Assembly: GCA_015039315.1 (NCBI GenBank) | Contig: WIDE01000070.1 | Span: 109,568 to 173,567, forward strand | Direction of reading: 5' to 3' | DNA from: Clavulina sp. PMI_390 | Lineage: Eukaryota > Basidiomycota > Agaricomycetes > Cantharellales > Hydnaceae | DNA: 64,000 nucleotides | In this document: positions 26,865-37,988 of the stretch, piece by piece | Numbering within the stretch: position 1 is the first letter of the stretch | Layout: each line of letters opens with the position of its first letter | Translations under genes and position numbers: made by a program | The notes under the pieces: generated by a model | The model's database searches: none | Told to the model about the DNA's origin: nothing | The model's input: the letters and a program-made list of their open reading frames with translations, nothing else

Positions 26865-29800
26865 ATGCGTAGCGATTCGTCCCGCCAAGAGTACGCTGTC
26901 CTCGATCGAGGCTGCGCTTGCTTGCAATGTAAACGGAGAAAAAAGGTTCGTCCTCTGCACGAACTCACTTTATCGACCACGTTTTCCAATGCACTCAACC
27001 TATTGCTCGGCCCCTGTATCACTCTAGCGCTGCGACGGCAATCACCCAGTCTGTGGCCCGTGCCAGCGATTCGGCACCGCTGGGGAATGCCAGTTTCCTA
27101 GCCCACCAAAGCCCTCGCCCCCTCGCACCAAAGCGCATGCAATGCGGCTGCAGATTCACGAGCTCGAAAACCAGCTAGCCACCCTTCAAAACATCGTCCA
27201 AATGAACAATGTAGCTAGTTACACTGGAAGTGGCCCCTCACAACCTATACCATCGTCTTCTCTGGGATACATGACTCCGCAAGATCGAGATCCTGAATGG
27301 GCCCCTCGATATCATGAAACTGACGCCGGGGGCCACGCCTTGGGCTTATTATCATTCCCCCCAGCCGGGTTTCAGTCCAGGGACATGCATACTCCTGATA
27401 CCCCTCCTGACCCCTCTGTCCGCGAGCGCCTGTAAGTGAGAAAGCCCGTTCTGCTTGATGTGCCGTGGTGACCTTGTTTTCTCAGGTTGGTCAACTTTCT
27501 AGCGAACAGACATCGTTGTCTCTTCGAGTGCGACGAGGCTCACTTCATGGATAGATTCCATGCGCCATCTGGTTCCCCGAATTCCATGCATCCTGGTCTC
27601 ATTTCCGCTGCCCTCCTTCTAGGAAATTATTTCCCTCCTTCAACGTCTTCCGATGATCAATTCTCCTCCCACAGCTTCACTCCCAAAGGCGCGAGAGACC
27701 CAGCGACGGAAGTGTATCTCCTTCAAGAAACCAAGCACCATCTCACTCATAACCTGGCGTCTTCAGACCGGCTCGTAGACTTCATGAGAGGCACTGCGCT
27801 ACTCACCTGGTACTACTTTGCAAAGGGTAGCGTCCAGGAAGCACGATGGTACGCGGCAGGTATGTCAACTTCTTTACACAACCCCTTTGCTTTTCCTTTC
27901 CCGCTCCATCGACCTCTCAAGGAGATCTGAGGCCAATATCCACTCTTTCCCTCGGCTCGCCTTACAGCCGTTGCGCTTATATGCTCATAACCACGCTTCT
28001 TGACTCTTGCACCCTTCGCATTCTGAGCTAACGCCATCAATTTGCCTTCTTCTTCATCCGCGTTTTGGGGCCCACGAACTGCATTTTCGCCATGCTTCGG
28101 GCACACCACGCTTATATTCCCCAACGAACCTCCGCCAATGGTGTATTGGCCTTGTGGCATTCTTCATGTTATACAGGGCTGGCTTCTTTGGCGGCCGCGT
28201 GTCACCTTTCTTTTCAAACCTCTCCTATCTCGCCCAATCCAAACGAACCATCCTCTTTCTCTCCTAGTGGCCATCGGAACATACCCCAACAGCCCATCGC
28301 GATTATACCGCCTGCCGCCTCTGTGATTGAGATGGAGGATCGGATTTCGTTATTCTGGACTATCTTCTGTCTCGATCGTTTCGCGAGCATCTCTGGAGGG
28401 ACTTCTCCACTCATTCCAGATAAGGATATTTGGACGAGCTGGCCACGAGATCCCAGTGAATGGAAATCAGTACGTATTGATTTACATCGCCCGAATTACC
28501 TTTTCGCGTCTCGATTTTCACGTGCTTGCACTGACCTGCCTTCTCTCGCCGATCTTCTGACGAAAGGCTCGAACAGACATACCTTCTTCAATGCCTACAC
28601 TCGTTCCTGAGACGCTGCTACCCGTCCTTGATTATACGAGTGGTAGTGGTGACGTCAGCAGACTTATTCCTCAGAACCCTTTGTCATTCCGCGCGATAGC
28701 CGCTTTCTTGCTTGAGCGAATACATCGCGTGTCGAAAGCTAGCTCGCCAGGCGCCGACCAACTGTCATGTAAGCTCCTCTAGAAAGTTTCTCTCCCGTAT
28801 CCTACATGTTGACTAATTGGCTTCTACCAGTACTCCAGCGGCGATATAATGATCCCAACCTACGGCAGAGTTGGGATTCTATTAAAGCAGCGGCACAAAA
28901 AATTGAGCATTGCCTCCCTTTCATTCCATCCCCTTTTGCAGCATCTCAAGCCCAATTGATTGGAGGCGAGCCTAATGCTCATAGTTTGGGCACAGGTGGC
29001 CACAGTGTTGTGAAGGAGAGGAGCGCCTCTCCGCCTGCTTTTCATGCACCACTGATGGCTGAACCCTGTCGAGGGACCCCATACCCCTCGACGTCCTCAT
29101 TCCCTCAGACGCCCCTTTCCTCAGTCCCACACTCTCCTAATGTTACTGGGCAAGGGTTCGCCCATCAATCAACCCCACACCTGCCGCAAACTTCAATTTT
29201 GGGTGACCCGTCTCATGCGGCGGGGCTGCTGCTAGCGCATTCTGCTCTCTGTGCAACCAGAATCGGGATTCATCTGGGAGCTCGTTATGCCGTCTCCGAT
29301 ACAGCCCCACCGATAAACGACGGCCCGGGAAACAACGCGGATTACTATCGTCCTTCACATCCACAATCACAGCCCTCACTCCAGACGCCAACCTCCAGTC
29401 GTCCTCAAGCCATGTATCATGGTCCTCAGCTCATCAGACCCAGTTCGACGAATAGCACCGTCTTCTTCCAACAACCTTCCACCACTGCGTCCCCTGTTGT
29501 CACCGCTAGCGACGTAGCATCGTGGCCGATATGGAACGCTCCTTTCACTAGCGGCTTTCCGCCAAACGCCCCACAATATCCCCATTCCCCTCTGACTCTT
29601 CCTCCACACTCTTTCACACCGCAGCCCCAGTCTTTGGAGCGTCCCTTGACGTCCCAGGCAGAGCACACCGCTGATCTCCCTATACTGCTCGCCGCTGGCA
29701 AAATAGCCGAGTTGGCTTCTCTAGCGATGCAATCGCACGGTGTATTCGAGGAGCTGGATATGATGATCCGGGTACGTGAGCTTCTTGTGCACACTATTTT

Positions 29801-30426
29801 CCTATACTTATTGTCAACTATCCTAGTGGTGCTGGATACCCGCGCTAGACGTTCTACGAGGGGAAATTCAACGGCAAGAGCAGGAACTCTCCAGTCCCTA
29901 CTCATTCTCCCAGACGAGCTATCAATATCCTCCAGGAGGACAGCACCCGATGAACAAGCCTGCCACACCTACGCATCCGTTGGATTACTCTTCATCACTG
30001 CCCCGTCTCCGCGCTCAACGAGACCACCTTCAACGCGCCCTAGATAGGCTGAATGTCATGTTTCAGCAAGGCGGTACGTGCTCGTCCCTTTCCAGCTCTT
30101 CCTCAGCCTCGCCGGCAATCACACCCAGCTCTGAGCGAGGCTCAAACGCTGTACTATGTGGTTTCGACCTGGCTGACGCATCAGGGGTGGGATTGGGATC
30201 GGACAAGATGCGCTTTGGGCTCGAGGCTGACATTGGACATTCTTCTCCATTCATCAGCGGTGACACCTTACCCCGGTTTCCCAGGATGAGCTTGAGTCTC
30301 AAGAAAATCTGCTCTCCGGAACTTCTCATGCCGGATCAGCCCGCAATTCAGCATTCAGAGGCCTCTTCCCAGCATTACATTGACACTCTTGCCTCGTCTC
30401 CGTTCCAACATCCTTTGTCTCATTAA
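26865..30426 (+). CDS. Zn2Cys6 transcription factor with fungal-specific domain
   Basis: Seven exons: 26865-26945, 27028-27431, 27486-27859, 28177-28469, 28567-28768, 28831-29771, 29827-30426; 964 aa. The zinc cluster at residues 18-50 is split by intron 1: CLQCKRRKK then RCDGNHPVCGPC, QRFGTAGEC, giving C-x2-C-x6-C-x6-C-x2-C-x8-C. A coiled coil follows (MRLQIHELENQLATLQNIV). The fungal-specific transcription-factor domain spans roughly residues 160-450, with landmark segments WYAAGLASLAAACHL, EMEDRISLFWTIFCLDRF and NPLSFRAIAAFLLERI. The rest is Ser/Pro/Gln-rich, ending in another helix (RLRAQRDHLQRALDRLNVM). Intron 3 is 317 nt, far longer than its neighbours. It is a nuclear regulator of the Gal4 type; its target pathway is not evident from neighbours, which are F-box genes. 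Confidence 0.87.
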
Positions 30427-31013
30427 TCCTGCACGGACATGGACTATGATTCCAGTTTACAATCTATTATGTTCTTCGTTTCATCGTCGCCTCCCGTTTC
30501 CGCCCTCGCTCTCTGTTACGAAGCTGGCTTCGCTCCGTTACTTTCGTGCGAGGCACTATACCTATATACGCGATATTTACCGAATTTCTATTCTATATCC
30601 ATGCTCGGTATCAGTGAGATTAATATCGACACCACCCAGTTGCCTCTCTATTTGTCATATAATATACATCCAATGCAAGTTAGCCAGCATGTGTTCTCTG
30701 CAGCCTTGGATTGACCCGTTCACCTTGGAGACAAAGTCATGAGGTCACCGCCAGGCATCACTCTTTTATGAGCTCTTTCTTTCATAATGGATTAACTTCA
30801 CTTGGGTCACCACAGCCTTCTCTCCGCGTACACTTGTTAGGATATGCTCCACCGAAGCTTAGCTTCAGGCTCCGAGCCTTGCGGTCCTATATATATCACG
30901 TGAGCACTCACGACCTTCAACCCCAACTAGTGTGAATCTAATCTCATATACCTTCTCTCCTTGCATACTAATCATATCGTATTAAATCATCGATTGTCAA
31001 GGCGAAAAATCCC
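30427..31013. other. Intergenic, promoter of F-box gene 2
   Basis: No coding signal. A TATA-like run (CCTATATATATCACG) at about 30887-30900 could serve the gene starting at 31014. Confidence 0.35.
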
Positions 31014-32276
31014 ATGATGATGTATGGTCTTCCCGTGGAGCTCGTCGCCCACATCTTTCTCGTAGTCTGTCGACAAGGGTATAAAGCCGGCCGGGAGGAC
31101 TATCACAAAGCCCTCATGTCGATAACTGCCACATGCAACTTCTGGCGGACCATTGCGATATCTACTCCAAGATTGTGGCGAGTGATCTGCGCGTCCGATT
31201 CTGGGTCAAATCCGACTGGTCCAACGCTCTCCATAGATTCTCTTGGAGCCCGCTGCCAAGCTTTCCTTTCCCGATCGCACCCCCTCCCCGTCGTTATGGT
31301 ATTCATACCTCACGAGAAACGTACGATTCAGGAATGCATGATTCTCTGGCAGCTACTGCTTTCCCACATCCATCGATGCGAAGACCTTGCATTGCTCAGC
31401 GTCCCTCAAGAGCTATCAGTTGTCGTATTTCCATTTAGAGAGGTCTTCTCGTCCCTCAAATCAATCTACATCTCATCAAGATTCAATCCACGCCGCGGTC
31501 TCCTCGATGAATATGCTGTCGATACGATCATGGACAACCAGACATTCCCCTCACTTTGCAATCTCGAATTGTCCGGCGTATCCTTGTGGAAAATTCGTGT
31601 TCCAACCCTGACTTCTTTGTCGCTTTATTATTATGATCTCCCAATACCGCTCTCAGAGCTCCGGGATCTACTCAAGCCATGTCAGCGGCTTGAAAAACTG
31701 ATGATTACCATTTCGATCCTGCCTGACAGCACAAGTGGAACCGAGCTCTACGCACTTCCTAGCGTGCGGAGCCTGGACATCAAATACAGCCCTCAGCTGT
31801 TCCAGTGGTTCTACTTCCCTAGTGCAACTCATCTGGCTCTCACACGGTTCGAAAGCCTCCGGGGGTGTCCAGAAGCTCATTGCGAGCATCTTACCCTCGG
31901 TTCCATCAATTTTGCTGACCTCAAGGACGAAGTCTCATCTATATCTTTCCCAAATGTCAAACATTTATCATTGAGGAGCTGCATGTTTGTCAGTCAACTC
32001 CTTCATCTGATGCTCGAGGACGTACACAACAACTCCATATTCCCATCCGTGCTTCGCATATGGCTGTATTCATGTAGTGAGCAGTTTCCAGAGTACGTGG
32101 ATCTACTACCAATCTTGAAAAATCTTCTGGACGTTCGCCCAAATCTTATAATCTACTGTGACAAATCTACACTTGCGAGGGGATCTTCTTATGGCGAGGA
32201 TATAGGCCCTATGTTGTGGGACAAGCTTGTGGGGAGCTATCGTGATCGGATAGTAGAGACCCCGCGTAGAGAATGA
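31014..32276 (+). CDS. F-box protein, paralogue 2
   Basis: Single-exon gene, 420 aa, beginning at the third in-frame region upstream of the F-box: LPVELVAHIFLVVCRQ, then ITATCNFWRTIAISTPRLWR. It aligns over its whole length with paralogue 1, including YHKAL after the first helix, HEKRTIQECMILWQLLLSHI and the tail VGSYRDRIVE. Presumed substrate adaptor of an SCF ubiquitin ligase. The C-terminal leucine-rich region is the variable part between the copies, as expected for the substrate-binding surface. Confidence 0.88.
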   Translation: MMMYGLPVELVAHIFLVVCRQGYKAGREDYHKALMSITATCNFWRTIAISTPRLWRVICASDSGSNPTGPTLSIDSLGARCQAFLSRSHPLPVVMVFIPHEKRTIQECMILWQLLLSHIHRCEDLALLSVPQELSVVVFPFREVFSSLKSIYISSRFNPRRGLLDEYAVDTIMDNQTFPSLCNLELSGVSLWKIRVPTLTSLSLYYYDLPIPLSELRDLLKPCQRLEKLMITISILPDSTSGTELYALPSVRSLDIKYSPQLFQWFYFPSATHLALTRFESLRGCPEAHCEHLTLGSINFADLKDEVSSISFPNVKHLSLRSCMFVSQLLHLMLEDVHNNSIFPSVLRIWLYSCSEQFPEYVDLLPILKNLLDVRPNLIIYCDKSTLARGSSYGEDIGPMLWDKLVGSYRDRIVETPRRE

Positions 32277-32699
32277 GGCAGACCTCTACAAGCTTCAGCC
32301 CATTGCTTTCTTCGGCAGAGTTCGAACGATGCGAATACTGGTAGTCACATTGGACTTTTTTCTGTTCACGATAGTATCGAGCCATACTATCAAGCAATAT
32401 ATGATCCGTTTTGAGCTCAGGGCCAATGATGCTCTCCGAAGAAGCCCGAGTACGGCGGATGCATGCTGCCTGTCCTCAGCACAGAACCTCCCATGTACTC
32501 TTTCTCCAGTCTCTTTCTCACCTTTATTTATTACTGCGGTTGTGGAGTGCTCCGAAAAGAAGGGCATACATAGCCGTAAAGCTCAGAACCCATCAGACCC
32601 GCTGTGCCATCGTCTGGTTCACGCACCCTTGGTTAACTAAAGCTTGGGGTCCGTGGGAAACCAGACTCGTCAGCATCAACTTGCCAGACCCCTACTGCC
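32277..32699. other. Intergenic between F-box genes 2 and 3
   Basis: 423 bp; no gene. Short open stretches are shadows or chance. Confidence 0.4.
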
Positions 32700-34067
32700 A
32701 TGCCGTTTGGGTATGGTACATCCCAACTTTTTGGGCTCTCGCGCCTATTTCACGCCCCATCCCATCCCCTTTCCTCTGCAAAAGGTCCAGACGTTGTTCC
32801 GATACAATCCCTTCCCGTTGAGCTCCTTACCGAGGTTTTCATGCTTCTCTGCCAAAAACAGTATCAAGAGGGCAGTCGGGCTTATCTTGAGGCACTTTTG
32901 TTAATCACATCCACTTGTCGACTATGGAGAGAAATTGGCACGTCCACGCCGATGTTATGGCGCGCGATCCATACCTCTGATCCCCACCCGCATGGGGCTC
33001 AGAATCGCCGACCCCTACCCCTTGAGCGCCTCGCAGGCCGGCTCGAAGCTTTCCTTACACGCTCCAGCCCCCTCTCCATCTTCATTGAATTCCACTTTGA
33101 AGGCACACGCACGATAGAACAATCTATCACGTTGTGGCGCGTTCTTGCCCCTCAGATCCATCGTTGTGAAGTGCTCGCTCTAAAAGGAATACCTCGAGAT
33201 CTGGCAGGTGCCATATTTCCCCTCGAGGGTTTCTTCCCATACTTGAGATCGCTCCATGTTTCGTGTAAACGCCTATGGCGCCGCAATATCAGCGATGAAT
33301 ACCTCATTGATGTCCCGATTATGAACAGCCAGGCGTTCCCCAGTCTCCGCAATATCGACTTCAGCTGCATATATCTGTGGAACTTTCGTGTCGAAGGGAT
33401 CTCCTCTCTGAAGCTTTGGTGTCAAGATCTCATCATGCCGCTCTCAGAAATCCGTAATCTACTCGAATCCTGTCAGAGGCTCGAAGATTTATGGATCTCA
33501 GTATCGCTTCTATACGATATTATGGATGTTTCCAGTGTTCTCTCCCTATCAAGTGTTCATAGTCTGGAAGTTCATCGCGCTCATGAGCTGTTCCAGATGT
33601 TCAGCTTCCCCAACGCAAAGCGTATAACGCTCACAGACCGACAAAGTCTTCAAATATGCTCGCCAGGCCGTTGCGAGCACCTCATCCTTGGCTCAATCGA
33701 ATTTTCTGATATTCAAAAGCATAATTTATTACCCCTCTCTTCCCAGACTGTGGAGGAGCTTGAGTTGAGATCATGTTCCTCTACCAGTCACCTTCTCAAC
33801 TTCTTTCTCGACGAGCTTTACGGCAGTGACACAGCTCTATTGTCGTCCGTCCGCCGTCTTCGCCTTATCGCTTGCGACTGGCTGGATCCGGATCGCATCG
33901 ATCTACTGCCAATTTTACAAAATCTGGTGGATGTTTGCCCAGATCTTGTTATCTATTGCGACCGGTGGTCCCTTGGGATGGGCATCGGCTCTGACAATGA
34001 GGCAATACCAATAGTATGGGATGATATTGTGAAAGAATATTATGATCGCATAGTCGAAATCAACTAG
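32700..34067 (+). CDS. F-box protein, paralogue 3
   Basis: Single-exon gene, 455 aa. It has an N-terminal extension of about 37 residues before the F-box (LPVELLTEVFMLLCQK, then ITSTCRLWREIGTSTPMLWR). Conserved with the other two: FEGTRTIEQSITLWRVLAPQI, CSPGRCEHLILGSIEF, and the end LLPILQNLVDVCPDLVIYCD followed by YYDRIVE. The start may really lie downstream, because the extension has no counterpart in paralogue 2. Its role is presumed as for the others: Skp1 binding and substrate recognition. Confidence 0.87.
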   Translation: MPFGYGTSQLFGLSRLFHAPSHPLSSAKGPDVVPIQSLPVELLTEVFMLLCQKQYQEGSRAYLEALLLITSTCRLWREIGTSTPMLWRAIHTSDPHPHGAQNRRPLPLERLAGRLEAFLTRSSPLSIFIEFHFEGTRTIEQSITLWRVLAPQIHRCEVLALKGIPRDLAGAIFPLEGFFPYLRSLHVSCKRLWRRNISDEYLIDVPIMNSQAFPSLRNIDFSCIYLWNFRVEGISSLKLWCQDLIMPLSEIRNLLESCQRLEDLWISVSLLYDIMDVSSVLSLSSVHSLEVHRAHELFQMFSFPNAKRITLTDRQSLQICSPGRCEHLILGSIEFSDIQKHNLLPLSSQTVEELELRSCSSTSHLLNFFLDELYGSDTALLSSVRRLRLIACDWLDPDRIDLLPILQNLVDVCPDLVIYCDRWSLGMGIGSDNEAIPIVWDDIVKEYYDRIVEIN

Positions 34068-35865
34068 TGGTGAGTCTCTCGAATTAGTAGCCTCTTATTG
34101 AATTAAGCGCGGTTGAGTCATTCCAGCCGAGTCAGACATTGCAATACCTTGAACTACCCCAGCTTCAGTCATCGGACCAGCTGATTTTCCTTAGCGATTG
34201 TGGCGCAACTACATTATGGGCCCGGTACCATAATAATCAAGTCCTAGTAGCAAGCGACGTCTTGGCCTCCTTGCTTCCGCCTCAATGCCAAAGATATCTG
34301 TCGGGGAAAGCACAACTGGTGGGCATCGCTTTGATGTACCAGAACACTATCGCCGGAAGAATGTGTCGGTAAGACAACTTGCTGCCGTGCCGCATTAGAT
34401 TATCTTACTGTAGTATTCATCAAAGGTGTCAGCCTGTCATCCCTTGGGGCAACGATTTCATTAGATCGGTACGTGCCAACTGTTGTATTCAATGTATCCT
34501 GAGAAACCCATTATCCAAGTAGGTGCCATCAGTGAAGAGGGAATGGGGAATATGTTCCTCAAATCAGCAGAATAAGGAGCTTCAGGCAAACGCATCGTCA
34601 TCTAGTTCAGTATTCAGTGCTGGTATTTGCCAACTTTGGCCGCTCAACCACCACCCCACACTCGACCGATGCTAGCTGAGCTGTAGTTGGCCACTTTAGT
34701 GCTCTCACCCCCAATCCTAGATTGTTTTACCTCTCGCGTAGGTGGGCTTCAGCCTTCCAGATCCTATCTAGACAAATCAACAGGTCGATGGATTCCCTCA
34801 TGCTTCGGGACAAATCAGGGAGGATGTGAGAATCTAGTGAGCAAACTTGGGGCATAAAGTTCTGAGAGCCCTCTTGAACCTAAGAATACTCTCCCGCCTG
34901 AGCTCTCTTATAATAACGTGGTAATCTTCTAGCCATAAAGTAGAAATAAGGTTTTGTACGTCATAACGGGACCAACACATACGGATCCGGTAAAAATCGC
35001 GATACCTTGGTCTAAGAACTAACTATTCTGTGTAAGTTCAGCTAAGGATACTCGGGCTGAGACAACTGCAAGGCTTTGCCCATATTTGGTTCGAGGCCCT
35101 TGTTCACGCGAGCCAGAGGCCTATTCCCCGGTCTCGGTCTGGAGGCACACCGCGTGCACCCTGGTCGCCACCTTTCACATCTATAAGCTATAAAAATTCA
35201 CTTCCGTGTATATGAGAGCTTTCTGAGTAATCTTGGAGCGTTTTCGTCGCAGTCTTGACGTGTTGGCTAGAATTATATTGAAACGGCGGCCGCCTCTCGT
35301 GGTGAGGTCAGCTCAATGACCGTCGAGAGAGAATCAGCTCTGAGGCGCCACTACATTCCCTTGGCCTCTTCAGCGAGATTTTTATGTTTTCTAAGCTGGC
35401 AATTACGGCTGCTCATGATATAAAAGGTTCGCACTTAACCACTCGTGCAGTCTCCGCAACTTGCGCAAAATGCGTCAAGAGAAGCGTCATGCTGAGCTCC
35501 AAATTGCCGCCTGCCTATGTTCTCTCGCATCTCTCCGGCTGTCAGCTAGTCACCTATGTTCACTCCATACCGTTTGGGGTCGATTCTATGGGACGAAACT
35601 TGTAACTGAGTCAGCGCGCGGAGCCCGGGATGGATTCCGGCCCTCTCCAGCCTCCGGGTTCTATGTTCCGATGCCCAAGCATACAGTCCTTCAACATGAA
35701 AACATGGCGGCCGCCGTTTTGGCTAGTTTCGTCAGGATTGACTAGGTCGTTTACGCTCAACACTACTTGAACACTGCGTATAAAGGTGGGCGAGCCTGTT
35801 GATGGCACTCTCACCAGCTCTCAATCTTCTACCACTCGATCAACCAGCGCATTTGCCATCCAATC
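34068..35865. other. Intergenic, 1.8 kb, no gene seen
   Basis: No frame carries a recognisable protein. It ends with the promoter of the first short-chain dehydrogenase. Confidence 0.45.
35778..35786 (+). promoter_or_regulatory. TATA box of short-chain dehydrogenase 1
   Basis: GTATAAAGG about 85 nt before the ATG at 35866. Equivalent boxes precede the other two copies at 37888-37896 (TATATATAG) and 40378-40384 (TATAAAG), at 80-100 nt. Confidence 0.5.
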
Positions 35866-37307
35866 ATGTCTTTCACCGAGAAAACAACCGTTTCTGAGGT
35901 CGTGGAAGCCTACAAGAACGACATTCAGGGCAAGAATAGTGCGTTTGCTCATTTACTAAGTTTTATCTCTCGCTTCTTATGAGAGTTACGACCATAGTCG
36001 TCATCACCGGCGTCAGCCCTAAATCCCTCGGTGCGGCGGACGTCGCTGCCCTGGCTCCCTACGCCAAGACCATCATCGCCGCAAGTCGTTCGCGTGAACG
36101 GTTGGTCACAAAAATTCTGTATCTTCTACAGTCGATTTAACATGAGAACGTCCCTGAATCTCCCCAGTGCCGAAGAGGCAGTTGCAGAAATCCAAAAGGC
36201 GTACCCAGAGACTGATATTCGCGTCGTCGCACTTGACTTGACAGATGGCGCTTCGATTCGTGCCGCTGGTGATGAGATTGTCGGCTTCGGGATCCCAATC
36301 CATGTAAGTGATCAATCACACCCGCTTATCTCTCAGCTGCGAACCGAGATTCTCTCATGGTTGGCCCTTGCGATTTTTTAGGTCCTGATCAACAATGCGG
36401 CAAGTGGCCAACCCAAGACTCTGACTCGTACCAAGGAGAACTTCGAGATCCAAATTGGCGCTGCGCATTTCGGGCATTTCCTGTTCACTTCGCTGCTGTT
36501 CCCTGCCCTGCTTTCCTCTCGCACCGATTCGTGGAAGCCCCGCGTTGTCGGCGTCACTTCCCTCGCCGCTTTCCACGGTAGCGGCATGCGTTGGGATGAC
36601 ATCAACTATGAGAAGAGGCCTGAAGAATGGCACACCCACAGCTCCTATGGGCAGAGCAAGACTGCTGTCGGCTTGTTTGCTGTTGGGCTAGCTAAAAAAT
36701 ATGGCAATGAGGGAGTGCTTGCTTTCTCCGCCCATCCTGGAGGTGGGCCTCGAGTCCCATCTGTGATCGGAACCGTTCCGTTAGCTGTTATGCTAATTAT
36801 TTTCTCTCTCCCGATCCTCGGTAGCTTGCCTCGATACGAACATGGGAAGCGTAGTTAACATGGACGATATGAGGGCCGCAGGTTCGTCCTGGGCTTCCTC
36901 AATTGTTTGGATTTTCTCTCATTTGTTCTCCTACCATGACAGGTCTCCTCAATGCTGATGGAACGTGGAACATATTCATCAAGACAATTGAGCAAGGAGC
37001 CGCGCCGTACGTTCGTCTCTATCACTCCACATTCCGTGATCTGATTTTGCAAGCTGTTTCTTCATTATATTAGTGCCGTCTACGCTGCATTCGATCCTTC
37101 GCTTGCTGCCCATAACGGCGAGCTTGTCATGGATTGTGGGCTGGCTTCTGCAGTGATGCCTATCCCTGAGCACTACAATTCCGCTGTAAGTGTCCTCAGC
37201 TTCCCTGCCCTCACATGTTCTGATTGTACATTGTTATCAACCAGGATGGAGCCTTGAAGCTTTGGGCCGCCACTGAGGAGGCATGGAAGATCAAGTTTGG
37301 GGCTTGA
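35866..37307 (+). CDS. Short-chain dehydrogenase/reductase, tandem copy 1
   Basis: Eight exons: 35866-35938, 35998-36100, 36168-36303, 36382-36742, 36825-36881, 36943-37006, 37074-37185, 37245-37307; 322 aa. SDR fold: cofactor-binding VVITGVSPKSLGAAD at residues 25-39, acidic DLTD after the third strand, VLINNA, catalytic Ser in VTSLAAFHG and the Y-x-x-x-K motif SSYGQSKTA. The cofactor loop is TGVSPxSxG rather than the classical TGxxxGxG, as in a fungal group of large SDRs related to retinol/WWOX-type enzymes. The substrate is unknown. A C-terminal helix EEAWKIKFGA ends all copies in similar form. Its two tandem relatives follow on the same strand, each with its own TATA box, so they are separate transcripts. 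Confidence 0.93.
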
Positions 37308-37988
37308 ATCCTTTTCAATCGATAAGGCTACCTTTAGCGGCTGAGGGCTTCCCTCCATCTACTCGTAATTGCTTGTCGAAACTTACCCGCAGTGTTTCCT
37401 GAATGAGACCCGTGAGAAATATGTCCACAAATCTAAATAACCTCCTGCTCCTTCGCTATGACGTGCGACCCTCTCTTGTCTCCTACTTCCTGCCTAATTA
37501 CACGGGAAATTACTAGTTTTCCTGAGGGTTTCGTGCGGATTGAGGGACCCAACGGCTAGCTAGGCTTTGTTTAAGAGCGGGCAATACAAAACCTGAGACT
37601 CGAAAAATCGACATAATCACTTTGGCGATATGCTCCTCATAATATGGTATTTTACACCTTGAGGGGGATAGATTATTGAAACTGTCAATCTGGATGCCTC
37701 TAGTGTGTGATTCATTATCTCGAGTCTCCCATATACAGTACGCCACTGGGGTACGGAACTTCGGGGGCCGAGTCCCCCACATCCGTACTGAGAGACTTGT
37801 CATGATTTATCAGGATCCAAGGACCCTGACCGACTCGACGTCGGGTTTCCTTGTGTATTTGTCACCAAAAGGTCCCTCGGAACTTAGTATATATAGTACG
37901 AGGTTTGGACGCTTGTCCTACGCAACCAAGATCTCAGAACTCCTCCCATCTCACTCCATCGACCGCTTGCACAACTCCACTCGTCATA
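37308..37988. other. Intergenic between dehydrogenases 1 and 2
   Basis: No gene. Contains the TATA-like box at 37888-37896 for the next gene. Confidence 0.4.
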
